Shown here: in pieces, positions 37,145 to 51,206 of the stretch | Numbering within the stretch: position 1 is the first letter of the stretch | How the letters are laid out: every line of letters starts with the position of its first letter | Source of the DNA: Combretum micranthum | Taxonomy: Eukaryota > Streptophyta > Magnoliopsida > Myrtales > Combretaceae | DNA length: 64,000 nucleotides | Direction of reading: 5' to 3' | NCBI GenBank assembly: GCA_024138025.1 | Contig: JAMXBD010000962.1 | Span: forward strand, 482,653 to 546,652 | Position numbers and translations under genes: made by a program | The notes under the pieces: model-generated | The model's database searches: none | Told to the model about the DNA's origin: nothing | Seen by the model: only the letters and a program-made list of their open reading frames with translations

Positions 37145-39863
37145 TGTAAAGACCCGACCCTCTAAATCCCGAGATTTTGAGTACGGAGTCCTCAACCACA
37201 TATAACGTTTTCACATTATATGTAAGGTTGTCCTAAAACTAACAGTTTATGATTTGTGATCAAAACTACTAAAACTTTATAAAGAACTTTTAATAAAACA
37301 AGATTGCTAACAAAAGCAATCTATACATATATTTACATCATATATACACTGTTTAGTGTCAATACAGGACACTACAAAATTACAAGTTTTCTTAAAGCAA
37401 AAATAATCCCAGGGAATCTTAAGGTCTTTACAAGTTAGGCTTATCTATCAAGCCTTCTATACATAACTTTTCCTTTAGCAAAAATTCTTCCAAAAGTCCA
37501 GGGTGTTTGAGTTATATTCGTCCCACACATCCATGAATCTCTCAAAGTCGGACCCATACCCCAAATCATCATAGAAATCCTCTCCAGAACCTGCAAAGCA
37601 GCAAAAGTGAGCCAAAGGCCCAGTACACAATAACAAATGCAAGAACAAGTTATCAAGCCAGTGTAAATCCAATGAAATGCATCAGTAGACAAGTGATTAT
37701 CTTTATTAAATTTTCTTTCGCGAAACAACAGGGGGTATTCAAACCCCGAAATCATGCTTTGGGCATTCGAGGATATTGAGTAACACAGCTGCTCAGGGGA
37801 TTGATATAAGCAGTCCGAATACTTATATCTCCTATATCTATTTCATAAAGATAATAACTTCATTTAGGTTTCAAAAGCCGTTGCCCGACTCTACTTAAAC
37901 TCAGTCCATAACATAAGCCTAGTTCACAAGTTCCCATAAACTTTGAACTAAATCATGTATTTCCCCCTAAGTTTAAGCAAACGTTACTCAGATACTATTC
38001 CCCCTATCGGCTACCCATTTAACCAAAAAGAATCGCTATTGCATCATAGCGTACCATTGCATCATGGTAAAGTCATCGCATCATGACTTGGTTAAGCGCC
38101 TAACTAACATGTCATTGCATCATGACAGGTTTGCTGCTCCTCGGACCAGATTAAACAGCGTAATAGACATCCAATTCATTCAAATGTTAAGCCGAATCAA
38201 TTTAAATCAAATTAGGAATGCCTAATCCTAACAAACATCAAACAAGCTATTGCGTACCTGAACCCGATAGTATATCACTATAGTCTCTCGGTGATGAACT
38301 AACCGAAGAACCCTTAACTGAAATAGGAATAATAAAATAGTCAATAAATAAATATGGATTTCACATTCACAAGTATATATATACATATCACAATCCTAGA
38401 TCACGTATACAAGGAAATTCATTAAGCTTTGCATAGAGTTTTAATATTAAATTCATGCATAAAACATGTTTATCTAGCTCATATATTCAATAGGGAATCA
38501 TATATGAAGTAAAGATTGAAAATTGAAGAAGTTTAAATTTGAAAAACTCAGGGGATATGCTGTCTTCCAACGCTTGCAAAATTTGATTGAACGCTGGCAG
38601 CATAGGTAGTTTACGCCGACAGCATTTCATTCCGGCGTTTAAATATTTGGTTCTGTTCCACTTCAACACCGCCCCATACGCCGGCGGCTTAAACTCTCAA
38701 ATTGCCGGCGTACGTTTTGAAGAACAAACGCTGGCAAAATTTCTTGTAAAAGCCGGTGATGTTCAAAAGCGGCGTTAAAATAATTTACTTCTGTTTGGTT
38801 CCAACGCTGCCTCTACGCCGGCGGCGTTGAAATCCCAGATGCCGGCGTACGTTTAAAACAGACCTATTCGACAGAACTCACTTCTCTTGTTTTTTCACTT
38901 TACAACTTTCTAACTTATAACACTTTTAAATCTTCTTCAATTTCATTTTTAACTTCATATACTCACTCCTATCTACACTACTCAATCCTAGCAACTCAAA
39001 ACCTTAAATCAACACATTTAATTACTTCAAATCTCATTCCCACTCATCCTCAACTTAACTACTCAAACTATTTTTATTTCTTCCCAACAATCTATTTTAC
39101 TACCACAACACATAAACAAACTCACACACTAACAAAACACAATCCAAGCTAATTTTAAAGCATGAACAAGCAATTTAGATAGCATTTAACTCATCCTATC
39201 CAAGATTTCACATAGCCACTACAAGAAATGAAAACAAAACAAAAGTTATACTTAAATCAACTCACATGTATATGCCTTGTCTTGGAGAGAATTTTGATTC
39301 TCAAAGCTTGATGTTGTCTTGGGTTTAGGCTTGGAATTTGAAGTGAAGAAAGAAGAGAAAAGAAAGAAAGAAAAAGGAAAATTCGTATAAAAGAAAGGAC
39401 TGCTCAAAAGGAGGTCTAATTGAGCTAATTTGGGTCTTAAACTTATCTAAAAAATTGACTTGTAAGGCATATATAACTTTAGTTTGCATTTGAGGTTTAT
39501 TTGAGTCTCATTTGGGGTTCATTAAGGCATAATTATTGACTTAACTAAGGGAAATTTCTATTAACTAATCTTAATCAAAACCAAAGTTGATTTTATAGAT
39601 CTAAACTTAACTTAACATATTAATGTATAAAAGACACAATTATTAATTATACTACACGCACATTAATATATATAAAACAAGGATATTAATTTCATTACAT
39701 ATGCAAAATAACACATGAAGTGTTTAATTTACACTAACTTAAACACATTTAGACTATTACCAAACACAACTATCATAAATCATCATGCTCATTTAATTCA
39801 ATAATTAAGATAAATAGACATATACATGAAAATTTAAATGGAATTTAAATTTGGATCATTTCA
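37145..39863 (-). mobile_element. Solo LTR, Ty3/gypsy-like, 2719 bp
   Basis: It starts TGTAAAGACCCGACCCTC and ends GGATCATTTCA (TG...CA). A perfect 5-bp target duplication ACATA flanks it (37140-37144 and 39864-39868). The DNA on each side is the same GTTCAAACATGACTTGT repeat, now interrupted. There is no coding sequence. Minus orientation is inferred because the end wording (GGGTCGGGTCTTTACA when reversed) is what plant chromovirus LTRs usually end with. The GC-rich islet at 38560-38860 lies inside. Confidence 0.82.
38560..38860. repeat. GC-rich CGCCGGCG islet
   Basis: Repeated ACGCCGGCGGC, GCCGGCGTACGTTT and AACGCTGGCA words sit in AT-rich LTR sequence. Related words occur in other LTRs at 50940-51170, 57285-57490 and 61230-61440. 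Confidence 0.75.
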
Positions 39864-42145
39864 ACATAAGTTCAAACATGACTTGTATTTAAGGTTGTAT
39901 TTGACACATAAGCTTAACACAATGTAATACGAGTTTGAACACAACTAGTGTTCAACTCGTGTTCAAAATAAAAACTTAAAACAAATTTGAGCACAACTTG
40001 TGTTCACCTAAATGAAGGTTATTCCAACATTATGAAAACAAAATATCCTATTTTCATTTTTAAACATCAAATTCATCACTCGTACATCTTCTAAAACTTA
40101 ACTTATGTCAATTTCAACACGGACATTACATCAATCATTTAACTCCATATTAAAGTCCTAAGAATTTACTCGATATCAATTGAATCATTTGGGTAAATAA
40201 AGAACACTAAGATTTCAAAATCTACACAATGATTTACTCTTCCATCATGTAATTATCATTATTTCCAATAAAATCTCAATTTCTTTCTTCAACTCTTACC
40301 AGTTTCTCAATAAGAAATCTTGATATTATACTATTCCAATCCTACTCAATCGTTCAGGTACTAAGAAATATCAAACTATTCAACTTTAATATTGTTTACC
40401 CCAAAGTATTTGTTCACTCAGCCACAATAGCAATCTCGTTGCACCCTTATTCCTTATGAAGAATTATCACAACAAGCTCTTGAGAGTAATAGCAATTCTT
40501 TAAAAAATTATAATTACAAAAACCTCTAAATTCCATGCATTTTCTTAGTAATAAGAAGTTACTACCCTTACATAGATTCGCTCAAACCCTCAATATTATC
40601 AACAAAAGCCTTTAAATTTGATGCATTTTCTTAGTTTACCAAGAGGACGCAAATTAAAACTCACTGTATCATAGAAGCACGAAATTATGAACAATGACAA
40701 TATGGGCAGAAATCCCTTACCCTTGGCTTGATTGCAAAAGGGGCTTCCTTTTTCACTTTTTTCAATATTTGTTGTGACTAAGGTTTAATATGGTGTGTAG
40801 CAACTACAAAAGAGTAAAACCTATTCAATTACGTTAAATAAACCATCTTATATATTACGAATAAAAGAAATACAGGAATTATGAGATGGCCCTTTAATAT
40901 AGAATCATATTACGAGCCATTCCATAATTATTGGTCAAATAATGCAAATATAGATGAGATAATAAATTTAGCAAATAAAAGTTTGATTAAAGATAATATA
41001 CATCAAACTTTATGTTTATAACAAAAAAAAATTGCTAAAATTTTATACAACGATTTTAACATTTCATATATCTATATATATACAAACCTTTAAATCTTCA
41101 ACTATTTCACTAGGTTAGACTCGTCAGTCAACCAATAATCCTATTGTCTTTCCTAATATCTTTGTATACACGAATGAATTAGAAGGAAATGATATCAGAT
41201 ATATAATAACAAACTTATTTTATATTTATAATTGTTCACTGGAATCATTGATTCATTTATATATTAAAGTATCATCTTTCATAAAAAAAATCTTGGATTA
41301 AAGAAATAATATACATTATATATTATGATACAATTTTTGTAAATTTTTAGTAACAACAGTGGAATTGAATCAAATTTCCGCAAAGATGCAATCAAATTCC
41401 TTATTAAAATCAACAAAATGTCCTACACCAATATATCTATAAAGAGGGACAAAATTATAGTTTTAATTACTAGAGAAGGGCAATCTTGTCCCACCATAAA
41501 ATTTAAAAGATATGTTGGCTGGGAAAACACGTATTTAAACCTCTAAGAAGTAATTGCCTCTTTTTTTCTCCTTGTGTCATGTTATAGAAATTCCACCCCC
41601 TTCCTCATAACCATTCTTTACAACCTTTGAGGAATCCTAAATGCAATTCTACAGTAAGTGATTTTATCCTTTTGCTTTCTTGTTGTTTTTTATAAGATAA
41701 ACACATAGATGACCAAGTCTTGGCGTTTGGTGTTAACAGTGGCTTTTCATAATAAAGACAACAAATTTTGGAGAGATATCTGGAGAAATCCCAAAAAAAA
41801 GAGAGTTAAAGGAATTGTAGAAAAAGGAAAGATTGAAAAACTACAAAAAGGTAATTTAGTTTTGATATAAATTTAATCTTTTGAATGTTGTAACCATTAG
41901 AAATGTATACATATGTGTTTAATATGGAGTTCGAGTGATGAATATTGGTATGAAGGGTTGAAAAAATGTTTCTGAAATTGAAAACAAGACATAACCTATG
42001 AGAACATGACCAAATGCACAAGTCATGTATAGATCATATTAGCCCCCAAAATTTAAGAATTTATCAACATGGAGTTCTAGGACAAGCACATGATGACCAG
42101 TGCACGAGTTAAATGTATCAATCGTGCAAACTTCGATGACACACG
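39864..42145. other. Non-coding, old repeat DNA
   Basis: 39864-40020 continues the GTTCAAACA/CATGACTTGT repeat. The rest is AT-rich without a recognised gene. 41520-41690 looks like a plant promoter and leader (ATTTAAA, CT-rich leader, ATG, then a GTAAGTG donor) but has no matching downstream exon. Confidence 0.45.
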
Positions 42146-45100
42146 TCATGACCCTAAATAGGGCCTAGGATTAACCTGAAATTATCATATCATATATGCG
42201 TCCATGATATGAGAATCGTCTTGTGAATCAGAGATTATAAAACTTTGCATATAATTTACTACATAAGTTTTAAATGTATAAAAAATAATTTGATAACTAA
42301 GGATATACGAATTCTCAAAGTCCACCAAAACTGCAGAGAATCGGTATCCTTCACCAAACCGTAAAATAGGATAGATATCATACATATTATAAAGTTTCAA
42401 ACCATATACAATTAATCGAATTTCTAATTTTATCTTATACATAACAAATTCTTCAACTTAAATACTAAATATATAAATTATATTCTAAGTCCATCTTCTT
42501 ATCTTCAACGACTCACTGAATGTGAACTCCCTCTTCACACAATCCTAGGCCATTCTTGGCTTGAATTACTCCTGCACAAAACTATAGAGGTATGAGCTAA
42601 ACCATAGCTCAGTGAATAACGAGACCAAACCACACATAAGACAAATGTCAATCAAGTGTTTTCAACAAACATATAAAATGCATCACTCATCTATATGATA
42701 TACATAGTTTGCATAATTGGAATTTAAACCTATGGAGATTTATGCCCTCTTTTGGAGGTTGAAGGAACTAGTACTAGTAATCCATACCTAAGAGAGACTA
42801 AGAGCAAAGGAAGGAGAAGTTCTTTTTAACTCATTATATATATGTATATATATATATATTAGTAACATAACCTCAACTTCACCTTAGAAAGAACTAAGGA
42901 AGGAAAACTTCCTTTCAAACTTGTTTATTATTTATATACATAATTAATATAACCTCAACTTCACCTTAAGACTCAGAAACTCTACTAAGTATTAGCCATT
43001 TCAAGCAACACCACAGACAATGTCTTTCGATGCCTACTTAGTTCCTGTGGAGTCGACAGAACAATGGAAACTTTGCATAGAACTAGGAATACTTCATCTA
43101 GAAAAACCAACAGTAGCCAGAGAACTGGAATGCTAATATGTAATATGGTTACCCAAAAGAAATGCATTGTATGCAATTGTGCCATGCATGATTATTTAAT
43201 TAAGTAACCGGATAGCATTAAGACCATTTATTAAAGTGACCATACAATTAATAAACACTCACTATCAACAGCAACTCAATTTTTACAAACGGAATATGAT
43301 CACTTTTATTTTAATAATTTAACAATCAAATCAATCACCAAACAGCAAACGAGTACTTGATCCCCACACATAATTAGTTATAATTATAACAATACATGTG
43401 CAACAACATTACCAGAACAAGCAAGGTGATAAGGTCAATGTTACTCACCCGTCATCCTAGTCAAGCCATAAAAACCTTTAGAGAAATTCCAAAGATTATT
43501 TTGTTCATCCTATGAAAAGAAATCCATTACTTTTCTTAGTATATATTGTATCGAACTTTAGTATTTAAACTCGTTTTTAGCAAATATATATTAGAAACAA
43601 CATATCCTTTATTATTTAAGGCTAACATATTACAATTATATTTAAGTTATTCTCAAGTTAAGTCTATTTTAACGGTAAAAAAAAATTCTATTTTAGCTTA
43701 GCTTAATTAAGTTGATTAGGCTCAACCACTTAATCCAATTATTGAATCATATACAAAGTCCACATTAATTTCAATTTTATTACTAAGTCATATTCAACTA
43801 TTCCACTAAGACATTGTAATATATTCTATAAGATCTTAATCTAATCCAACTATGTCTAGCTTAGATCTTTTTAATCAAGTTCACTTTAGAACTAATTTTT
43901 CAGTTTAGGTCATTTATAACCATTAAGTCTATTTTATTAGTTTAATCTTACTTACCATTCCTCAACTTAGTTTTACAAAACTTATACATACTTCTATACT
44001 TAATATTGTATACCTACATGTATATGTACAAAAACATATTCAACAAATCACATTCAAGATATAACAATTACATTTAATAACATAACACATGTAATTACAT
44101 TTTATTTAACTAGAATTTTATACTTAAGAACTTAGGTTAAATCTAATGAATTGTTAAGTCTATTGATTTACTCCCCATTTCAAGTTACATTAATATAAAC
44201 ATATCCGAACTTAACTAAGTTGGTTAAACTTAGTAGATCTAATTCATTTTATATCTAAGGCCATATCAACTTGAGTCTATGTTAACTTAATCTTAGCTAA
44301 GTTGATGATAATTAGTCATTTAATCTAGTTACTAAATCATTTTCAATTACCTCTCTAAGTCATTACTATATGTCTATTAAGACTTTAGTTAATTTAAGTA
44401 AATTTATATTAGATCAAGCTCATTTTATATCCTTAGTCTATGGATCTTCAAGATACTATAAAATACTATACGTAACTACTAAAAGCATTGTTCAAGTTGA
44501 TTTGAATATGTTGCAGTCTAAAAAACAATTATACTTTTTAAATTGATTGTTTTAGAATCTCCTAAAACTTAAAAAATAAAAGTTATATATTTTTTTAATA
44601 TTTCCGTAGCATTTTGAATCACCTTAATCCAAATCTAGATGAAAAAGTTATGATCAAAATATAAAACAGAGTTGCACTAGAAAAATATGATTCGAGAGAT
44701 CATACCCCCACTTCATGGTCTTGATCTGGGCCGTATCATTCAAAAATTCATGCTCAGAGGAGATCGCGGGCTTCATTACAGTCATGATGCACACATGCCC
44801 CAAGAGTACCCTAGTAGTAATACATATATTATGACACAACTTAATAACCCATACAGTATCACATACACATATTATTACTAGATCTACTTTGGAAAATGAC
44901 ATAAGTGCAACAAAACAAGATCTTTTTGGTTGCATGATAAGAAATGATGAAAGCAAATAAAATCACAATACCATAAATAAATCTTACTGTCTGAATAATA
45001 ACTATTACAAACCATGAAACTTATCTAATTTCTCAGATAATAAAATTGATGTTCTAACATCAATTAAAACATATAAGTAGTAAAACTATTCTCCCTGTTT

Positions 45101-48100
45101 CCAAGACTCTTCCAGCTTGAGAAACATACTGGCTCTAAGCTCCTATAGGCAACCAGCCAAGGCTTTAGTGTTATCTTATAAGGACTATAGGAGTGTGAGC
45201 ATAAACCACGGGCTCAATGAATAACCAGAACTCATCACACAACAAGCAAGTTATTATCAATCAAACGTAATGCAACATTCAAACACACGAACAATTACAA
45301 GCTTGGATAATCCGGAATCCAAACAGGATGGAGATTTACGCCCTCTCATCGGGATTGAAGGAAAGCTGATCTATGAATCACCTATCCAAGAGAAACTAAG
45401 CACACAGGAAAGCCACAATCCTCTCAATAATTATCTCTGTATATTAATGTTGTTTAAAGCACTCATTTCCTGTTTTGAGCGTTAGAAACTCCACTAAGTA
45501 TTAGACATATCACAGCGATACCATGGGCGGCATCCTTTATTACCAGTTAGTTCCCATGGAACCGACAGAACAAAGATAATCTTGAGTAGAACTACTAGTC
45601 TCTTGCTTAGAAAAATCAAGTATTACCAAAGAACCAAAATTCTAACACGTAGTAGGCTATCACATAATTATAATGCAATATATGCAATTTATGAAATGCA
45701 TGTCTATTTTATTTATAATACCAATATTTATTAGTCAAGTTAAAGGTACTCAGACTTCACACAAACAATTAATATGCCATGCACTTAACAAATTCACAAG
45801 CATTCCATTATCACTTTTATTCAGTATTGTTTGGCAATCAAGTAATTCCATACAGTAGGCAATACCCATAACCCATATACACACGAGTTCATTATTATTA
45901 TTCTTATATTATAATGCAGCTAAACTACAACCACAAACAATGTAATAACTCTAAGTTACTCACCTGCTCATATTGATCAATCGTAGTAATCGATCGGAAG
46001 TCCTCAACATTATCAAAATTGCGTATTGAGATGAAAATATTCATCAATAATACTTATGAATAGAATATTAAATTCCTATGAGTGTCTAAGTGTCCTAAGT
46101 CGGTATTTGATATTATTCCTACTGCTTATATCAATTTCCTAAGGTATGTATTCTTATAGAAAAAGGATATTTATCATTTAGTTCCATTGAATTTCTTTTG
46201 ATTTAAATATTATTCGTTCTATATCTAAGATAAGCTTAACTAAAATTTTCTATTAATTTTTCCATTCAAGTCTTACATTGTTTAATGTCCTTGTAAGTAG
46301 TAGTCTTTTATTTATTTTATTTTGCCCGTCAACTTTATCTGCTCTCTTTAGTTAGAATTTGTATTATTTTAAGGGATCTCATTTCATCATCTAAATTTTT
46401 ATTTATTTCCTTAGCTTATATATAACTTGTAAAATTATCAATATGTGTACTTTCTATGAATTGTTCATGATATTTTTATTGAAATGTAAAGCTCATAATC
46501 ATGCTTTTAAAGCATGTTTTATCAAGTTTTATGTTCGTATAAGGTCTTAGAAGCATTAGACATGAATTTAAACTAGTTTAGATGAAATTTAAGCATGGTT
46601 TTAGCTCATTTCTTCCTAGATCCGAATTTACTATTACTAAACTTATAACATTTCTAAGTTGACGTTCTTCTTAACCAACAACATTTAAGCATTTCTAACA
46701 CAACAGCAATCCATCTACTTGAATTCCTCAATAGAATAACCATTTCTCCCAACCACATAACCTCTCTCCAATGCTACACATTTCATCCTAATGTCTACAC
46801 ATAAATATAATAAGCATGTATTGATAGTTTAGAAATTACCTTGGCTTGAAATGGAAAAAGATTCCCAACTCTCTTCCTTAGCAATAATCAAACCTATATC
46901 AAAGGTTGATTAGTGATTTTCTTGCTAAGTTATAAGTTAACTACTTTAACTAAATTTTCTTACCTTATTAAGCTTGAGTTCTAGCTTGGTGTTATGACAA
47001 ACCAATAGCTATCTAACTTGGTTTTTTATGTTGTTTGAAAGAGAAAATAGATGTTTTTGGATGTGGTTGATGCTTAGATAGGATATAGGAAGTAAGACAA
47101 GTGTTATATTTGTTTTAGAGCTTCTTAAAGGTTATCTAAATGGAGAAAGTGGTGAAGGAAAGTGGCTGATTCGTACTTCCTTTTGTAGCTAGGATTTCAA
47201 CTTGTTTTTGTGGGGATTATGAGCTAATTTGGTATCTAACTTAAGGCTATATATATGTATTAAGATTGGGCTAAATTTAAGCGGGCTAAAGAGGGTGTTT
47301 TGGGCTTGAAAAACATGCAAATTGCAGCTGGGAAATTCGGATATGAATTTTGCTGCATTGGATGTTGAATTTTTTTCTTATTTTAACAAATTTGTGGCTG
47401 ATTTTTGAGGGGCATTAATTGTATTTGTTTACTAGTTAATTAATGTTATTTATACGTGTAAATTAAGGGCTCAACTTGCTTAGAAATTGGATCAAAACGC
47501 ATTCGAAATTCGTGCTAAAACAGGGGTGCAGAAAATTCTTATCTATGTTGCATTTTTCTAGACTTTTTGGACTGATTTCTTATGCTATTTGTTAACTAAT
47601 TTTTGGTACTTGAAGTTTCCATTTAGAGGCCTCTTATTGGTGCTCATTAATAAAAAATATCAACTCAAACCAAGCCTAAAATTTTCTCAAATCAAGTTGG
47701 AAATTCGTGTGAATGGTGTTACAGTTCTGTTTGAATCCTCCTGCTGCAGCTGTTTTGATCGAGTATTTCAAGACCATTTGGAGCTGTTTTGGTTGCATAT
47801 TTGAGTCGAAATTCCTAGCATGGAGTGTTTTGGTTGGAGATTATGTCATTTTCATGTTGAATATTGGAGCTTAAATTTGGATAAAACAGCCTTGAAAACT
47901 GAAAAATTTCATCTCCCCTGCTGTGTACGTGATTTCCTATTCACGTGATTCCAATTTAGCAGGTCTGTTTCATTTTTTTTTATTGTTTGATTAATAGTTA
48001 ACTAAAATATTTTAACCGATATATTAATTTATAAACGTATATTTATAACCATTATGTAAGAGTTTTATCAAAATAGAATTTTTTAGGTTCCTATAAAAAT

Positions 48101-48636
48101 TCTAGATTGTTTGTATATATAAATTTTTTTTTTGTTTAAAGTATACACGATTAATTATTTTTAGTATTTTAACTTACGTGATAAAATTTTTCAAGTTCAA
48201 TAAATTAAATTAGGAACCAAGTCTTAATAAATTCAGAATCTCCTAACAAGTATAACAGGGTTTGAAATTTTCATTTTAGATCTAGATTAGTAATTATTGA
48301 TCGGTATTAGTATCTATTATGTATTTATAATCTTAGTAATTCATTTTTGGATTATTATTTTATACCGATAAGTTTTGTTTAGACTATATCTTATCAGTTT
48401 TGAAATTTAGAGCTACTTCTAATTATATATTGAATTATCAGTTCAAGATACGAAATCTCATTTTTATATCTATTGAAGTCAAAGAAATTTTTATTCGGGT
48501 TTTTCAAACCAGGAATGAGTTTATTTCAACTCATAAATCTATTCTAGGATTTTTATCGGGTTCTAAATTCACTATCTAATTTACGTTTTCTATTTTATTA
48601 TCGTATACTATTGTGAAAAATCTCGAGGTTTACAGG
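42146..48636 (-). mobile_element. Ty3/gypsy-like LTR block, nested, boundaries approximate
   Basis: The first 1.3 kb (CCTAAATAGGGCCTAG, then a CATGATATGAGAATC block) matches the start of the solo LTR at 55115. The last 0.7 kb (47950-48636, ending AATCTCGAGGTTTACA) matches the same LTR near 58350-58935. Middle sections repeat the start region (44990-46100 resembles 42480-43500 and 55440-56330), so another copy is nested or duplicated inside. No coding sequence or clear target duplication was found. Confidence 0.55.
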
Positions 48637-50062
48637 ATCAAAGTTACGTCTTTTCTTTGTCTTTTTACCCTATTTAAACTACTTATTCACCACATACTTC
48701 AATAAAAATCACCATAAAAGTAGCATAGCCATCCATAAATATAACTTACAACATTTAAATATGTGTTATTGCATATTGTTTCATCAAATCATTTTATCAA
48801 CTTTCTAAATTCACACATGTGCAAACAACTTAGGTTTTAGCTTTTATGCTCATCTCTCCCTTATTTATAATTTTTATCACAAACCCAGCTTATATCTAAC
48901 TCTAAATCCTCATATTTATGCATATACAACAATGGAAGTAAAGAAAATATCTATACTTCCTTGTTTGACAAATCTATCTAACTTGTTCTTTTCTACTCCT
49001 CCTCCTCCTATGTTGATGTAGCTTCTACATGCTTATGTTCGATCCTCTATCTTGTTTTCACCGTCCATAGCTCCATATAATCTTCTTAAGATTGGGATTT
49101 GAGACGGAGATTTGAGGAAGGAAAGGAAAGAAAAAGAAGAAGAATACGTGTAGAGGAAAAAGAAGAGAAAGAAAACAGGAAAAGAAGGGCAAAAGCGAAA
49201 AATAAAAAGGAGAGAAAACTTTAAGATTAGAATTTTAATAGATATTTTTAAGTAGGGGCCTTGGGTGTGAACCTTTCAAATCGATATTTTAAACACTAAA
49301 TTTAGTTTAAAATAAATTTAGAAATCCATATAATAGAAATTAATAACTTGGTGCAGAAGTCTAGTTTAGGAATTTAATTTATACAAAATTGATATTTAGA
49401 TTTGGATTTAAACTTAAAAACTGATATATTTAAGCAAGTAGATAAATTCAAAATTTATGGGGATTGAAGAAATAGTATTTAGGTTAAAATGACTAGATTA
49501 GGACATTTTATAAATTTACATAATTGAGCTTGAGAATTTTGGGTCATTTATAATTGAATGAAAAAGGGGTTCAAATTGATGCTTGTAAAGAATTAGATGA
49601 CTTAATTTATGAATTAGACTAAAGTTTAGAGTTTACGAATTTACTAAACATTGAAATTAAAAGTTTTCTAAGGGTTTAGAGATTTGAAAATAAAAGAAAA
49701 GATGTTTAGTTTGAAAATTGCAAAAATGTGATAAACTTGATTGTTAAAAAGATGGTTAAAACAAATAGGCTAATTGAAGGGATATTTGAAATATCAAAAT
49801 TCAATTAATTTATTTACTAACTTGATTATATCATTCTATCTAGTCATATTATTTTGTTTACTTACTCTACTTAATTTATTTAATTAAACTGTCTAAATTA
49901 AAGTTCTAAGTTAAATTCAAATTCAAATTCAAAATTTTTTCACCTATTATACTATTAAAATCATAATAATTCTAACTTAGCTAGGTTGAAATTTTTGGAT
50001 ATAACAACCTACGCGTCTCATTTACATAAGCTCGTGTATAGGTCATGTATACCTTTTGTGAA
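48637..50062. other. Non-coding, LTR-like flank
   Basis: No gene is seen. A purine-rich stretch (49110-49220) resembles the leader-proximal part of the LTR at 51207-54561. Confidence 0.4.
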
Positions 50063-50440
50063 GGGTAAATTACATCAAAAGATATCAACGTGTTATGGTA
50101 AGTTCATTTGAGGTATCAACGTTTCAATTGATAAAAAAAAATGTATCAACGGTTTGCAAAGTGAGTCAAATGAGGTATCGACATTTTTCAATATTTATTT
50201 AAGGTATCAATGTTTCAATTAGTTTTCAATTAAATTTTCGTAATTTTTATCAATGACAATTATTTATACCTTCTTTCACTTACTTTGCAAAACGTTGATA
50301 TCTTTTTTTAACCACTTAAAATATTGAGACCTTAAATGAATTTATCCCTAAATGTTGATAATGATTTTTAACCACTTAAAACATTGATACATAAATGAAC
50401 ATACCCTCAAACATTAATACCTATTGTTGTAATTTATTCC
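50063..50440. mobile_element. MULE-type MITE, 378 bp
   Basis: The ends are GGGTAAATTACATCA at the left and GGAATAAATTACAACA when the right end is reversed. The inverted repeats extend through GGTATCAACG-like blocks for over 80 bp. The 9-bp target duplication is TTTTGTGAA/TTTTGAGAA (50054-50062, 50441-50449), one mismatch. Non-coding. Confidence 0.8.
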
Positions 50441-51206
50441 TTTTGAGAATCACACGACCATTTGCTCAAGCCCAGTGTAGCTTATGTTTAGTGTTTGTAA
50501 ACTACATGATCTCTAAATTCTCATTTTAAAGTGCGTATGTTATATTTACTTAAACCACCAATAGTGAAGTAAGGGTAAAAACTATAAAAGTATAGACCAT
50601 AAGTAAGTTTAGAAATATAAATAGTTTTTAATACCTTAATTGTTCTATAATTCAAGTTAAAGGAATCCAGTATTCAAGATAGATTGACTTTTCGTGGTCA
50701 TATGTGTTGGGGTTATAGATCCAACTTATGTGGGTCTATAACCAAAGGGAGTCTAAATATATGTCGGATATATGTTTGGAGACTTTAGAATCAAAGTAGG
50801 AATGAACCAGTATGCTTACACAAGGAATCCTAAATATATGTTTATATATTTAGAGGACTTTGAATCAATGATATCCTAAGTATATGAGATAAACTTGGAA
50901 GAGGATTTGAATAAAGAGAATTTTTTTTGCAAAACAAAAAAGTCTGATACTATACGCTGGCAATTAAGACAGGAGCACCGCCAACCTTGATCAAATTATA
51001 GCCAGTATTGAAATTAAGAAATTCTTGCGAAGAGCAATAGGAGCTCAACACCAGCTCCAACGCCGCCAGCGTGGGTGGGTACACCGCCAGCGTTGAGCTG
51101 GAACACATTGTCCAAAATAGCAGCGTTTTTTAATGTCGTCAACCTTGCTTTTACACGTACCAGCCTTGAGTGTCTCTTGGTTTTCCTTATGTTGTTGCAT
51201 ATATAT

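Noticed and set aside
44654..46100. Several 60-100-codon frames in the LTR block
   Set aside because: They fall in non-coding LTR sequence that is repeated elsewhere without keeping the frames.
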